Source: JBFWRI01 sp050248995 (GTDB taxonomy: Bacteria > Pseudomonadota > Alphaproteobacteria > JAIXQD01). Taken from it: 64,000 nucleotides of DNA. How positions within the stretch are numbered: the stretch's first letter is position 1; every line of letters starts with the position of its first letter. The notes beneath the pieces were generated by a model. It saw only the letters and a list, made by a program, of their open reading frames with translations. It searched no databases and was not told where the DNA came from. The stretch spans positions 41,584 through 105,583 of the forward strand of contig JBFWRI010000002.1 of NCBI GenBank assembly GCA_050248995.1. Direction: 5' to 3'. The translations under genes were made by a program, and so were the position numbers. This document shows, one piece after another, positions 53,044 to 62,543 of this stretch.

Positions 53044-54918
53044 ATGGCCCTTCCCGCCCGCTTTCTGGATGAACTCCGCGCCCGTCTGCCACTGTCGGGC
53101 TTCATCGGCCAGCATGTCCAGCTGCAGCGCGCCGGGCGCGAATTCAAGGGCTGCTGCCCGTTCCATAACGAAAAAACCGCCAGCTTTTACATCAACGATG
53201 TAAAGGGCTTCTATCACTGCTTCGGCTGCGGAGCACATGGCGACGTCATCAGCTTCGCCATGAACCACCTGCGCCTGTCGTTCCCCGAAGCGATTGAAAA
53301 TCTGGCCGCACAGGCCGGCTTGCCGGTGCCCGAGCGCACGCAAGAAAGCAAGGAACAATCTGACAAGCGCGCGCACCTGTATCAATGCGTGGAATCCGCC
53401 GCACAATTCTTTACCCGCAGTCTGCACACACCCGCGGGCCGTGCCGCGCTGGATTACCTGCGCGGGCGCAGCCTGACCGATGAAACCATCGCCGCGTGGC
53501 GCCTTGGCTTTGCGCCGGATGACAGCGGTGCGCTGATCAAGCACCTGACTGCCGCCGGCTATTCACTGGATGAAATGCTGCAGGCCGGGTTGATCCGCAA
53601 ATCCGAGCGGGATGGCAATCCGTTCAGCTTTTTCAGGGGTCGCGTGATGTTCCCCGTCACCGATATACGCGAGCGTGTTGTCGCCTTCGGCGCGCGCCTG
53701 CTGCAGGGTGACGGTCCCAAATACATCAACAGCTCGGAACATGCGCTGTTCAAAAAAGGCGATATGCTGTTCGGCACCGCAATGGCCCGCCGCACAGACA
53801 TGAAGCTTCCGCTGGCGCTGGTTGAAGGCTACATGGACGTTATCGCGCTGTGGCAAGCCGGCTTTGCCGCCGTCGCGCCGAACGGCACCGCGCTGACTGA
53901 AAACCAGCTGGCGATTTTGTGGCGTCAGGCGGCCAGCCGCGATGCCGCGACGCCTGTCTTGTGCTTTGACGGCGATAACGCCGGCATGCGCGCCGCCGCC
54001 CGCGCATTGAACCTGGCGCTGCCACACATCACTACCCGCCAGTCACTGAATTTCGTATTCCTGCCACATGGCGAAGACCCTGACAGCCTCGTTAAAACCC
54101 GCGGGGCCGAAGGCTTTACACAGATGCTGGCGCAGGCCCTGCCCCTGTATGATGTACTGTGGCAACAGGCCATTGCCGGGCGCACCACCACCAGCCCGGA
54201 AGACAAGGCGGCCATGGAAGCGGCGCTGGCGCAGGCGATTACCCCCATCAAGGACCAGACCCTGAAACGTCACTATGAACGCGAGACCAAAGACCGTCTG
54301 TGGCAGGTGTTTAATAAGCGCCCGGCCCGGGACACCAAGTTATCCACAACAAAAGTGGCGGGACCGGCCAATAAGGCCTCAATTAACCGCGCTGCGCCCC
54401 TGAATGCCGACTACATGCGGGCCCAGGTGTTGCTGGCAACCCTCATCAACCATCCCGCTTTGATTTCCGAGGCCGAAGAATGGCTATTGGCACAAATCTT
54501 GCCCTCTCAGGAACAGGAAAATATTCGTAAATTGTTGCTGGAAGCGCTGCAAAATCAGGGGTTAGAGCTTGACGCGGACAGCCTCAAAAGCTACTTATCG
54601 CAACGGTGTGGCGCGTCTGTAATTGCTGCCCTTCTGACTAAGGCTTATGAGCACGCGGGATTTTCTCATCCCAACAGTAGTCTAGAAGTGGCGCGAATAG
54701 GATGGCTGGATCTGCAAAAGTTTTATATGTCCAACCAGATACACGAGGACATAAAAATTGCTGCGCGTGATTTGGAACGTCAGATGACTGGTACGTCAAA
54801 AGATGATTCAAACTTGAGTCGCATAAATATTTTGCAGACCGAGCTGTTGAATATGCCCGACACTCTATCGATGATGGATGATGATTTCGCTTCACGGAAT
54901 AACGGAAGCAAGCGTTAA
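53044..54918 (+). CDS. dnaG: DNA primase
   Basis: A 624-residue primase that makes RNA primers for replication. The N-terminal CHC2 zinc finger is C38PFH41 ... C59xxC62 (CCPFHNEKTASFYIND; YHCFGCGAHGDV). The polymerase domain has AFGARLLQGDGPKYINSSE; the TOPRIM motifs are LALVEGYMDVIALWQAGF and LCFDGDNAGMRAA. The C-terminal ~200 residues form the helicase-interacting domain and diverge. AAAGGA lies six bases before the ATG. rpoD follows after 15 bases. Confidence 0.97.
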   Translation: MALPARFLDELRARLPLSGFIGQHVQLQRAGREFKGCCPFHNEKTASFYINDVKGFYHCFGCGAHGDVISFAMNHLRLSFPEAIENLAAQAGLPVPERTQESKEQSDKRAHLYQCVESAAQFFTRSLHTPAGRAALDYLRGRSLTDETIAAWRLGFAPDDSGALIKHLTAAGYSLDEMLQAGLIRKSERDGNPFSFFRGRVMFPVTDIRERVVAFGARLLQGDGPKYINSSEHALFKKGDMLFGTAMARRTDMKLPLALVEGYMDVIALWQAGFAAVAPNGTALTENQLAILWRQAASRDAATPVLCFDGDNAGMRAAARALNLALPHITTRQSLNFVFLPHGEDPDSLVKTRGAEGFTQMLAQALPLYDVLWQQAIAGRTTTSPEDKAAMEAALAQAITPIKDQTLKRHYERETKDRLWQVFNKRPARDTKLSTTKVAGPANKASINRAAPLNADYMRAQVLLATLINHPALISEAEEWLLAQILPSQEQENIRKLLLEALQNQGLELDADSLKSYLSQRCGASVIAALLTKAYEHAGFSHPNSSLEVARIGWLDLQKFYMSNQIHEDIKIAARDLERQMTGTSKDDSNLSRINILQTELLNMPDTLSMMDDDFASRNNGSKR

Positions 54919-54933
54919 GGGGACGTATACAGT

Positions 54934-56658
54934 ATGGCTACCGCAACCAAGGCACCGGCAGCATCGAAAGCGCCGGGCGAAGATACCGAAAACAACGAAG
55001 CGGCCGAGGCCGATGCCCCCCTGTCGAATAATTTTGCCGAAGCCGTCAAAAAGCTTCTGAAGCGCGGCAAGGAACGCGGCTATGTGACGGTCGACGAAAT
55101 GAACGCCGCACTGCCGCCGGAACGCGTGTCATCTGAACAGATCGAAGACGTGCTGGCGCAACTGTCAGAAATCGGCGTCAACGTTGTTGAAGCTGACGAC
55201 GTCGAAGAAGCCGACAGCACCAGTGAAACCGAGGATTACGGCCGCACCGATGACCCTGTGCGCCTGTACCTGCGCGAGATGGGCGCTGTTGAGCTGCTGT
55301 CACGCGAAGGTGAAATCGCCATCGCCAAGCGCATCGAGGCCGGCCGCGAGATGATGATCGGCGGTATCTGCGAAAGCCCGCTGACCATTCAGGCCATTCT
55401 GGACTGGAACGAGGCGCTGAAAGACGGCCGCCTGCTGTTGCGTGATATCGTTGACCTTGAAGCCATGCAGGAAGGCGACAGCGACATGCCTGCTGGCCGC
55501 AGCGAAGAAGGTGCTGCCGAAGAGGGCGCCGCCGAGGAAGCCGAGCCGGCCGAAGGCCAGGAAGGCGAAGGTGCTGATATCAGCAGCTTCGATGATGAAG
55601 ACAATGTCTCGCTGGCGGCTATCGAAGAAAAACTGAAGCCGCAAGTGATCGAAACATTCGATGCCATCGCCAAGACATCAAAGAAGATGATGAAGACGCA
55701 ACATGAGCGCGCCGAGGCCATGTCGAAGGGCGAGCCGATGCCAAAGGGTATCGACGACAAGATCCTGACCTACAAGCGCGACCTGGTTGATTTGGTGCGC
55801 ACCGTGCGCTTCAACAACGCCCGCCTTGAACAGTTGGTGCAACAACTTTACACACTGAACCGCCGCCTGATGGGCATGGAAGGCAAGATCCTGCGCTTTG
55901 CGCTGGACTGCGGCCTGACGCGCGAAGACTTCCTTGAGCGTTACTACGGCCACGAGCTGGATCCGCATTTTTATGAACACATCCTGCTAGAGCCGCCCCC
56001 GCCGCCCCCGCCGCCAAAACTGGCCGAGATGAGCGAGCGTGATCGCCTGATTGCCGGCGCGGTCGTCCGCCACCGCCCACTGACGCGCGTCGAGCAGAAG
56101 CGCCTGGCGCAGGAACAGAAGCTGGCCGCCAAGCAGGCCGAGAAAGACCGCATCGCCGCCGAACGCGCCGCCAAGAAGGCCGCCAAGGAACAGGCCAAGA
56201 TCGACGCCAAGCTGGCCAAGGAAGCCGCCCGCGCCGCTGCCAAGGAATCCGCTGCCAAGGAAAAGGCCAGGAAAGAAGCCGAGCGCGCCAAGCTGCAGGC
56301 CAAGAAGGCCGCTGAACGCGAACGTGCCGAAGCCAAGCGCGAACGTGAGCGTGAGAAGAAGGCCGCCGCCCGCGCCAAGCTGGAAGCCAAGCGCGAAGCC
56401 GAACGCAAGAAGAAGGAAATCAAGCGCAAGAAGCTTGAAAAAGAACGCATCGCCAAGGCCAAGAAGCTGGCTGCCCAAAAGAAGGCAAAAGCCAAGAAAG
56501 CGGCGCAGAAGAAAAAGACTTCTGCCAAAAAGAAGCCCACCCGCAAGGCCGTACGCCGTCCGGCACCGAAAAAGAAGCCCGCGAAGAAAAAACCGGCAGC
56601 ACGTAAGCCTGCAAAGAAAAAGCCGGCTAAAAAAGCACCCAAGAAGCGCCGGCGCTAG
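54934..56658 (+). CDS. rpoD: Sigma-70 N-terminal half (regions 1.1, 1.2 and NCR) with histone-like tail
   Basis: A 574-residue protein that is the front half of the primary sigma factor. Region 1.1 is at residues ~34-88 (AVKKLLKRGKERGYVTVDEM), region 1.2 at ~105-140 (TDDPVRLYLREMGAVELLSR) and the non-conserved region at ~141-350, containing an acidic insert (residues ~186-224). The sigma sequence stops after FLERYYGHELDPHF. A run of eight Pro (354-361) follows, and then a Lys/Ala/Glu/Arg-rich segment (residues ~385-574) shifting from a long charged helix to Lys/Ala/Pro repeats of histone-H1 type. The frame ends in TAG, GGC, TAG in register with the second half. It sits behind dnaG where rpoD belongs. 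Regions 2-4, and hence -10 and -35 recognition, are absent from this chain. Confidence 0.92.
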   Translation: MATATKAPAASKAPGEDTENNEAAEADAPLSNNFAEAVKKLLKRGKERGYVTVDEMNAALPPERVSSEQIEDVLAQLSEIGVNVVEADDVEEADSTSETEDYGRTDDPVRLYLREMGAVELLSREGEIAIAKRIEAGREMMIGGICESPLTIQAILDWNEALKDGRLLLRDIVDLEAMQEGDSDMPAGRSEEGAAEEGAAEEAEPAEGQEGEGADISSFDDEDNVSLAAIEEKLKPQVIETFDAIAKTSKKMMKTQHERAEAMSKGEPMPKGIDDKILTYKRDLVDLVRTVRFNNARLEQLVQQLYTLNRRLMGMEGKILRFALDCGLTREDFLERYYGHELDPHFYEHILLEPPPPPPPPKLAEMSERDRLIAGAVVRHRPLTRVEQKRLAQEQKLAAKQAEKDRIAAERAAKKAAKEQAKIDAKLAKEAARAAAKESAAKEKARKEAERAKLQAKKAAERERAEAKREREREKKAAARAKLEAKREAERKKKEIKRKKLEKERIAKAKKLAAQKKAKAKKAAQKKKTSAKKKPTRKAVRRPAPKKKPAKKKPAARKPAKKKPAKKAPKKRRR

Positions 56659-56673
56659 GGCTAGGTATTCGTC

Positions 56674-57699
<1,026 letters not shown>

Positions 57700-57718
57700 A
57701 AAATAACAAGAGGACAGC

Positions 57719-58576
57719 ATGAAGATCCTTCCGACACTGGTTGCGACCATTCTCAGTGCGGTGCTGGTCATCATCGCCCTTCCTTACCTGCCTTCAGTAA
57801 AACAAGCAGCCCGCGAAACGGCCTACGAACGTGTAATGCGCACCCAGACCCTGCGCTGCGGCTACGGTATCTGGGAACCCGCCATTCTGCGCGACCCCAA
57901 CACTGGCGTCCTTAGCGGCTGGATGGTCGATATTATGGACGCTGTGGCGCGTGAAGCGCAACTGAAGGTCGAATGGACCGAAGAAGTGGACTGGGGCCAG
58001 ATCGGCGAAGCCCTGCAAAGCGGTCGCGTTGATGCGATGTGTGCTGGTATCTGGGCCACGGCCGGTCGCGGCAAAATTGTCGGTTTCACCGACCCGCTGG
58101 CCTACACCACGATCGACGCTTTTGTGCGCGAAGGCGATACACGCTTTGATGCAGACATCACCGCCATAAATGATCCTGCCGTGCGCATTGCTATCAATGA
58201 TGGCGACGTTACGGACGAGATTGCCCGTCGCTTCTTCCCCAAGGCGCAACGTGTGGCCAAGCCGCAGATCGCCGGTGAAACCCTGCTGTTCCAAGAAGTC
58301 GTAACCAATAAAGCCGATGTGACATTCACCACCGCCACGATCTTCAGTGGCTATAACAAGATCGCGCCCGGCACCCTGCGCCGCGTTGCCGCTGCCCAGC
58401 CATTACTGGTGAATGCCAATGTGATCGGCGTGAGCATTCATGACCCGGCCCTGCAGAACCTGCTGAACAGCACCCTGCGTGTACTGCATGCCAATGGCGC
58501 GATCCGTGAGGCCATGGCGAAATGGTATGCACCCTATCCGGAGGCGATCCGCCTTGTACCAAAGCCCCATCAGTAG
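57719..58576 (+). CDS. Periplasmic solute-binding protein, family 3 (paralogue 5)
   Basis: A 285-residue binding protein with AAGAGGA well placed before ATG 57719. The N-terminal helix is PTLVATILSAVLVIIALPYL, without lipobox. Landmarks shared with the four paralogues at 12.9-19.6 kb are ETAYERVMRTQTLRCGYGIW, VEWTEEVDWGQIGEAL, RVDAMCAGIW, FTDPLAYTT and AFVREGDTRFDAD. No transporter genes adjoin it. It lies 19 bases after the sigma-factor gene and may be transcribed from the same operon, which is unexpected for this protein type. Confidence 0.9.
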   Translation: MKILPTLVATILSAVLVIIALPYLPSVKQAARETAYERVMRTQTLRCGYGIWEPAILRDPNTGVLSGWMVDIMDAVAREAQLKVEWTEEVDWGQIGEALQSGRVDAMCAGIWATAGRGKIVGFTDPLAYTTIDAFVREGDTRFDADITAINDPAVRIAINDGDVTDEIARRFFPKAQRVAKPQIAGETLLFQEVVTNKADVTFTTATIFSGYNKIAPGTLRRVAAAQPLLVNANVIGVSIHDPALQNLLNSTLRVLHANGAIREAMAKWYAPYPEAIRLVPKPHQ

Positions 58577-58585
58577 GTTGGCATA

Positions 58586-59476
58586 ATGCTCTGGATCCTT
58601 TGCGGTCTCGCTTCTGCGCTTTGTTCTGCAACAGGCGGCATTATTGCCGAGCGCAGTAAAACACACGGCGACGCCATGGCCGTCTGGTTCCGCATTGTCT
58701 CGATTGTCGTTACACTACCATTTATCCTGACCTTTGAACTTCCCACGGCCTGGCAATTCTGGGCGCTTGTCGTCTTTAATTCGATCATCATGGGTATATC
58801 CGACACCGTCAGCTTCCACACCATTAAAGTGATCGGCGCCGGCGCCCAAAGCCGCTACCGCCGCACGGCCATACTTATCACTTTTGTCCTGTGGCTGCTT
58901 ATCAATCCGGCTCTACTTTACCATTACCTTGAAATGCCGGGCGTATCTGCCGCCATTTTCATCGTTCACGCACTGGCTGTGTACTTCGCGGTGCGCTTGA
59001 AGCGTGACCAGACATCATGGGACGGCCTGCGCATGATGTGGGTTCCCATTTTGGCGGGCTCTATTGCTCCGATTGTTACGACTCTCAGTTTCGACTACGT
59101 CGCAAATCCTTCGCAGGGTGTGTTTGCCTATATCTTCATTCAGGCCGTTATTGTCATGGGATTGTTCACCGCACGCGCTGCCTTCCGGAACGGCCTGCAG
59201 ATCACAAAAGGTGCGCAAGCGCTTCTTGCTGACGGCAACTGGAAACCTGGTGCCGCCGTCGGCCTGGCACTTGTCGCCGCATTAGCCCTCAAAAACTACG
59301 GCTATTCGGCTGCCGATAACCCGGCCTATATCGCTGTCCTGCTGTTAACTGACACGCTGTGGTTGCTGCTTTACCATAAATGGCGCGGGATTAAGGACAA
59401 AACCGACGTTATTTCAGGTATGGGAATTGTTGGTTGCGCCGCGGCCCTGATTTTGATTAAGATTACCTTCGAATAA
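58586..59476 (+). CDS. DMT-superfamily-like membrane transporter
   Basis: A 296-residue protein with about ten hydrophobic segments, arranged as two similar halves as in EamA/DMT transporters: WILCGLASALCSATGGIIAE and FRIVSIVVTLPFILTFEL open the first half, and MMWVPILAGSIAPIVTTLSF and AYIFIQAVIVMGLFTARAAF the second. The C-terminal helices are IVGCAAALILIKITFE. The substrate is unknown. It starts ten bases after the binding-protein gene. Confidence 0.8.
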   Translation: MLWILCGLASALCSATGGIIAERSKTHGDAMAVWFRIVSIVVTLPFILTFELPTAWQFWALVVFNSIIMGISDTVSFHTIKVIGAGAQSRYRRTAILITFVLWLLINPALLYHYLEMPGVSAAIFIVHALAVYFAVRLKRDQTSWDGLRMMWVPILAGSIAPIVTTLSFDYVANPSQGVFAYIFIQAVIVMGLFTARAAFRNGLQITKGAQALLADGNWKPGAAVGLALVAALALKNYGYSAADNPAYIAVLLLTDTLWLLLYHKWRGIKDKTDVISGMGIVGCAAALILIKITFE

Positions 59477-59517
59477 CAAGCCACCCTTATTTTACGACCT
59501 TATTTTCGGACTGACGT

Positions 59518-60624
59518 ATGGCTCCAGCTGCCCAACGCTCAAATTTTCGCCGTGGTGCGCGCCTTGTTGATGCGCAAAGCAACCCGCTGCCCGATACCGT
59601 TGTTGAAGAAAAGCTGGCGGCTGCCAAAAAGCGCGCGGCTAAAGACGAGCCCGCCGTAGACGAACTTGTTGGTCTTCCACCAGACGCCTACAAAGAACGC
59701 ACCAAGCCGCAAGGCATGAACCGCTGGAACGAAAAACAGCTGACAAACGCCTGGCTGAAGAAAACAAGAGAATATGGCCACGCTTACTATGAAGGCGAGC
59801 GTGGGCGGCGCGATCTGCGGCAGTTATGCATTGCCTTGGATATGGACGACGACGGCAAAAAGCTAACGACGACAACCACAAAACTGGCCAACCTATTATG
59901 CAGCCTCTACCGCTGGCATTCAGCTCTACTTCCTGAATACTACGGCGAGGTTTTTGAAGTGATTGGTAACGATCATGTGCGCGCATCAGCCTTTGCAAAA
60001 GCCCTGCGGGCTGCCTTACGGCCAGGCCTTAGCCCCTGGAATGCCGCCCATCATAGCGAAGCGCTTTATAAAGGTCTTTGCAAAAACACGATCCCGAATA
60101 TCACAGATACCATTCTGGAAGAGCTTTTCGCGGCATCTATTAAGCCCGGCGATAACAGAACATACCGTGGCGGAATTACTTACGATATGCTGAGCGACCC
60201 GCGCATTGGCGCCAAAATCGGCTGTCTGCGCGCCCTATGCCCGAATACTGCTGCTATGGATACCAGCGACCACCAGCTGATTTACACCAATCCTGAGCAC
60301 GCCAAAATGTTTCTAGCGCTGGAAACTGCCCTGGCAAAACAAAAAGTGCCGGCCGCCACGCGGTTGGCACGCCGCCACGCCATGGGCGCTTACAAGAAGT
60401 TGTTGCTGCTGGCGCAGCAATATCACACAGCGAAGGCGGCTGAAGGTATCACCAAGGCTGCTAACCGTGTTAAAGACGCAAAGCGCGATCTTTCTAGCGC
60501 CACCCGCCACGTCGCCGAAGCCCGCAAAGACCACGCCAAGGTCGAAAAAGTATGGTCCGACATACTGGGCCGCCCCGCAACAACACCCGCTGCCAAATCG
60601 CGCGCCAAAAGGAATCCTTCATGA
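59518..60624 (+). CDS. Protein of unknown function, linked to a glycosylase-like gene
   Basis: A 368-residue basic, helical, soluble protein that I do not recognise. Segments of note are GMNRWNEKQLTNAWLKKTRE, RRDLRQLCIALDMDDDGKK and a long C-terminal coiled-coil (AAEGITKAANRVKDAKRDLS and beyond) ending in a basic PAAKSRAKRNPS. Its TGA overlaps the ATG of the HhH-GPD-like gene (ATGA), so the two are translated together and probably work together, perhaps on DNA. Confidence 0.7.
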   Translation: MAPAAQRSNFRRGARLVDAQSNPLPDTVVEEKLAAAKKRAAKDEPAVDELVGLPPDAYKERTKPQGMNRWNEKQLTNAWLKKTREYGHAYYEGERGRRDLRQLCIALDMDDDGKKLTTTTTKLANLLCSLYRWHSALLPEYYGEVFEVIGNDHVRASAFAKALRAALRPGLSPWNAAHHSEALYKGLCKNTIPNITDTILEELFAASIKPGDNRTYRGGITYDMLSDPRIGAKIGCLRALCPNTAAMDTSDHQLIYTNPEHAKMFLALETALAKQKVPAATRLARRHAMGAYKKLLLLAQQYHTAKAAEGITKAANRVKDAKRDLSSATRHVAEARKDHAKVEKVWSDILGRPATTPAAKSRAKRNPS

Positions 60625-61322
60625 GCCGCAGCAACCCCGTCGCCTATTGGTCGCCCGAGATTCAGGATCGCTCGAACAACCCCTTTGCTCTGGAAGGCTT
60701 CTTAATCTTCTGCATCCTAGCCGCTGCGCGTGAATCCGGCCGCGCCAGCAACACAGGGGCCATGCTGTTACATGACCGCCCGGCAGGCGTAAGTCCTCTG
60801 ACCCATATCCATAACCTTGGCCACAAAGAAGTCGAAAACCGCATCCTGAAAAGTGGCCTTGGCTACCAAGGCCAAAAAACCTCTTTCCTGATGTCGGCCG
60901 CTGAAGCGGTGGTTGTTAACGGCCTTGATCTGCGCACCGCCAGCATCGATGACCTTGAAAGTATCAAGGGCGTAGCTGAAAAGACCTCGCGCTTTTTCCG
61001 CCTGTTCTCGTTCCCCAAAAAGCGCTTGCGACACGCCATCCTTGATGTCCATGTCATGCGCTTTATTGCCGACTATGACCGCATTGTGCTGGGCAAGCCC
61101 GCCACGGACGTACCCGAAATTACCCCGACGGGCGCCGCCTACCGCCGCTACGAAAAACAGTTTCTGGAAATCTGCGACTTCCACAGGCGCCCCAATCCCA
61201 AGTTCGACTTCAAGGTATGGAGCGACTTTAAGGCCCATTCACAGGGCAAACCTGAACCTCGCCGCAAGCTGCTTAACACCTTGGCCCGTGAACGGGGCCG
61301 CAGCATAACGTGGAAACTGTAA
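60621..61322 (+). CDS. HhH-GPD DNA glycosylase-like protein
   Basis: A 233-residue protein. Residues ~112-148 read LESIKGVAEKTSRFFRLFSF and then LRHAILDVHVMRF. This is the helix-hairpin-helix plus catalytic loop of HhH-GPD base-excision glycosylases: in the OGG1-type enzymes a Lys directly after the hairpin acts as Schiff base (here K121) and an Asp in the D-V-H loop (here D142) is catalytic. The rest lacks the usual iron-sulphur cluster. It may be an 8-oxoguanine-type glycosylase/lyase of a distant subfamily; the substrate is unproven. It is coupled to the preceding gene. Confidence 0.75.
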   Translation: MSRSNPVAYWSPEIQDRSNNPFALEGFLIFCILAAARESGRASNTGAMLLHDRPAGVSPLTHIHNLGHKEVENRILKSGLGYQGQKTSFLMSAAEAVVVNGLDLRTASIDDLESIKGVAEKTSRFFRLFSFPKKRLRHAILDVHVMRFIADYDRIVLGKPATDVPEITPTGAAYRRYEKQFLEICDFHRRPNPKFDFKVWSDFKAHSQGKPEPRRKLLNTLARERGRSITWKL

Positions 61323-61358
61323 TTTCCCTGCGTTCTATAGGTATGCTACACCCATAAT

Positions 61359-61898
61359 ATGACGAAGATCGCTAAAATCCTTGGCCTTAACCTGCGCCCC
61401 AACCCTACACCCCTGTTTAAAGAGACTACGGCCGATATCACTTTTCCTGACGGCAAGGTGCGCACATGGTCCTATGTCGAGGCGCCAGATATTGCCGTTA
61501 TCGTGGCGCTTGATCCGCAGGGCAATGTTTACCTGAAGCGCGAATGGCGACTGGCCCACGACCAGGAACTGGCCGAATTGCCGAGCGGACGCCTTAACCC
61601 GGATGAAAGCCCGGCCGTGGCCGCTGCCCGGGAACTAAAAGAAGAGGTAGGGCTGACACCAAGTCAGGTTGTGTTCCTGCAAAGCGTCCCCCTGTGGAAC
61701 CATGGGACGGTCAAGGCGCATATCTTTCTGGCGCTGGACTGCACACTCGGAGACAGCGCCCCCGACGAAGGCGAGTTCATCGAACCCGTTTCAATGCCGC
61801 TGGTCGATGCGATCGCCTATGTTGAAAAAGCAGGCAGCAATGCGCAGACATTGCTGGGCCTGCGACTGGCGCAGGAATACCTTAATCGTAAAGAATAA
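61359..61898 (+). CDS. NUDIX hydrolase, ADP-ribose pyrophosphatase type
   Basis: A 179-residue hydrolase of nucleoside diphosphates linked to another moiety. The NUDIX box spans residues 77-99: GRLNPDESPAVAAARELKEE then VGL, with the full REU-x-EE-x-G signature. The upstream REWR and AELPSG elements place it with ADP-ribose/ADP-sugar pyrophosphatases. No strong ribosome-binding site precedes the ATG. Confidence 0.93.
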   Translation: MTKIAKILGLNLRPNPTPLFKETTADITFPDGKVRTWSYVEAPDIAVIVALDPQGNVYLKREWRLAHDQELAELPSGRLNPDESPAVAAARELKEEVGLTPSQVVFLQSVPLWNHGTVKAHIFLALDCTLGDSAPDEGEFIEPVSMPLVDAIAYVEKAGSNAQTLLGLRLAQEYLNRKE

Positions 61899-61906
61899 CA
61901 GACAAA

Positions 61907-61944
61907 CAAAAACCCCGCCGGCAATCGCGCGACGGGGCTTTGTT
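61907..61944. terminator. Terminator between NUDIX and the histone-like gene
   Basis: CCCCG (61913-61917) and CGGGG (61933-61937) flanked by AAACAAAAA and CTTTGTT, placed between two convergent genes. The stem is short and the loop long (15 bases, itself able to fold as GCCGGC...), so efficiency is uncertain. Confidence 0.65.
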
Positions 61945-61966
61945 ACTCATGAAGAGCAAAGAAGAA

Positions 61967-62146
61967 TTACTTCTTCTTTGCAGCCTTACGCTTCTTGCGC
62001 TTAGCCGGCTTCTTAGCAGCTGCCTTCTTGGCCGGAGCCTTCTTGGCAACTTTACGCTTCGTAGCCTTCTTGCGCTTTGCAGGGGCTTTCTTCTTAGCCG
62101 GGGCCTTTTTGGCAGCGGCTTTCTTGGTCTTTCTCTTAGCAGGCAT
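61967..62146 (-). CDS. Lysine/alanine-rich histone H1-like protein
   Basis: A 59-residue protein made almost only of Lys, Ala, Pro and Arg (AKRKTKKAAAKKAPAKKKAP style repeats). It resembles the HC1/AlgP-type histone-like proteins and the tail of the sigma half at 54934. ATG 62146 has GGAGGA six bases upstream; the open frame extends 53 codons farther but without such a site. A nucleic-acid-binding, chromatin-like role is inferred from composition. Confidence 0.75.
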   Translation of the reverse strand: MPAKRKTKKAAAKKAPAKKKAPAKRKKATKRKVAKKAPAKKAAAKKPAKRKKRKAAKKK

Positions 62147-62450
62147 GTAGTCCTCCAATTGGTAAGCATGCTTGTGGACATATGATGCGTATAGATTCGA
62201 AAATCTGTCAACACATCTTCGATTTTGCTTGACGGGGTTGGAATCAGACGCGCCTTTCACAGCATCACCGCACCGCATCGCGCATCGTGATAAAAATTCC
62301 ATCAAGACGTGTTTTTATTGACTCAATCACACATCCGCTTGCGTGTTATCCACACCATAAGCCGCATCTTGCATGGCAAAAATCAGCTCCCATTTCCCGC
62401 TTGCTTGAGACGCCTTGCGACAGCTATGAAAGATGATCAGACAGGCGTGT
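62147..62450. other. Region upstream of tRNA-Ile2, no gene seen
   Basis: About 300 bases without a credible gene. A minus-strand TTGACA (62206-62211) is followed at 18 bases by CATCAT (62182-62187), a possible promoter for the histone-like gene. Nothing else stands out. Confidence 0.35.
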
Positions 62451-62527
62451 GGGCCTGTAGCTCAGTTGGTTAGAGCGGGCCGCTCATAACGGTCTGGTCG
62501 CAGGTTCAAGTCCTGCCGGGCCCACCA
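62451..62527 (+). tRNA. tRNA-Ile2 (anticodon CAT), elongator Met not excluded
   Basis: A 77-nt cloverleaf with encoded CCA: acceptor GGGCCTG/CGGGCCC (one G-T pair), D-arm GCTC/GAGC, anticodon stem GGCCG/CGGTC around loop CTCATAA (anticodon CAT), T-arm GCAGG/CCTGC around TTCAAGT. The loop CTCATAA, the variable region TGGTC and the T-loop TTCAAGT resemble the lysidine-modified tRNA-Ile2 of E. coli more than elongator tRNA-Met. Confidence 0.9.
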
Positions 62528-62543
62528 ATCCTTTTCTTGATGA

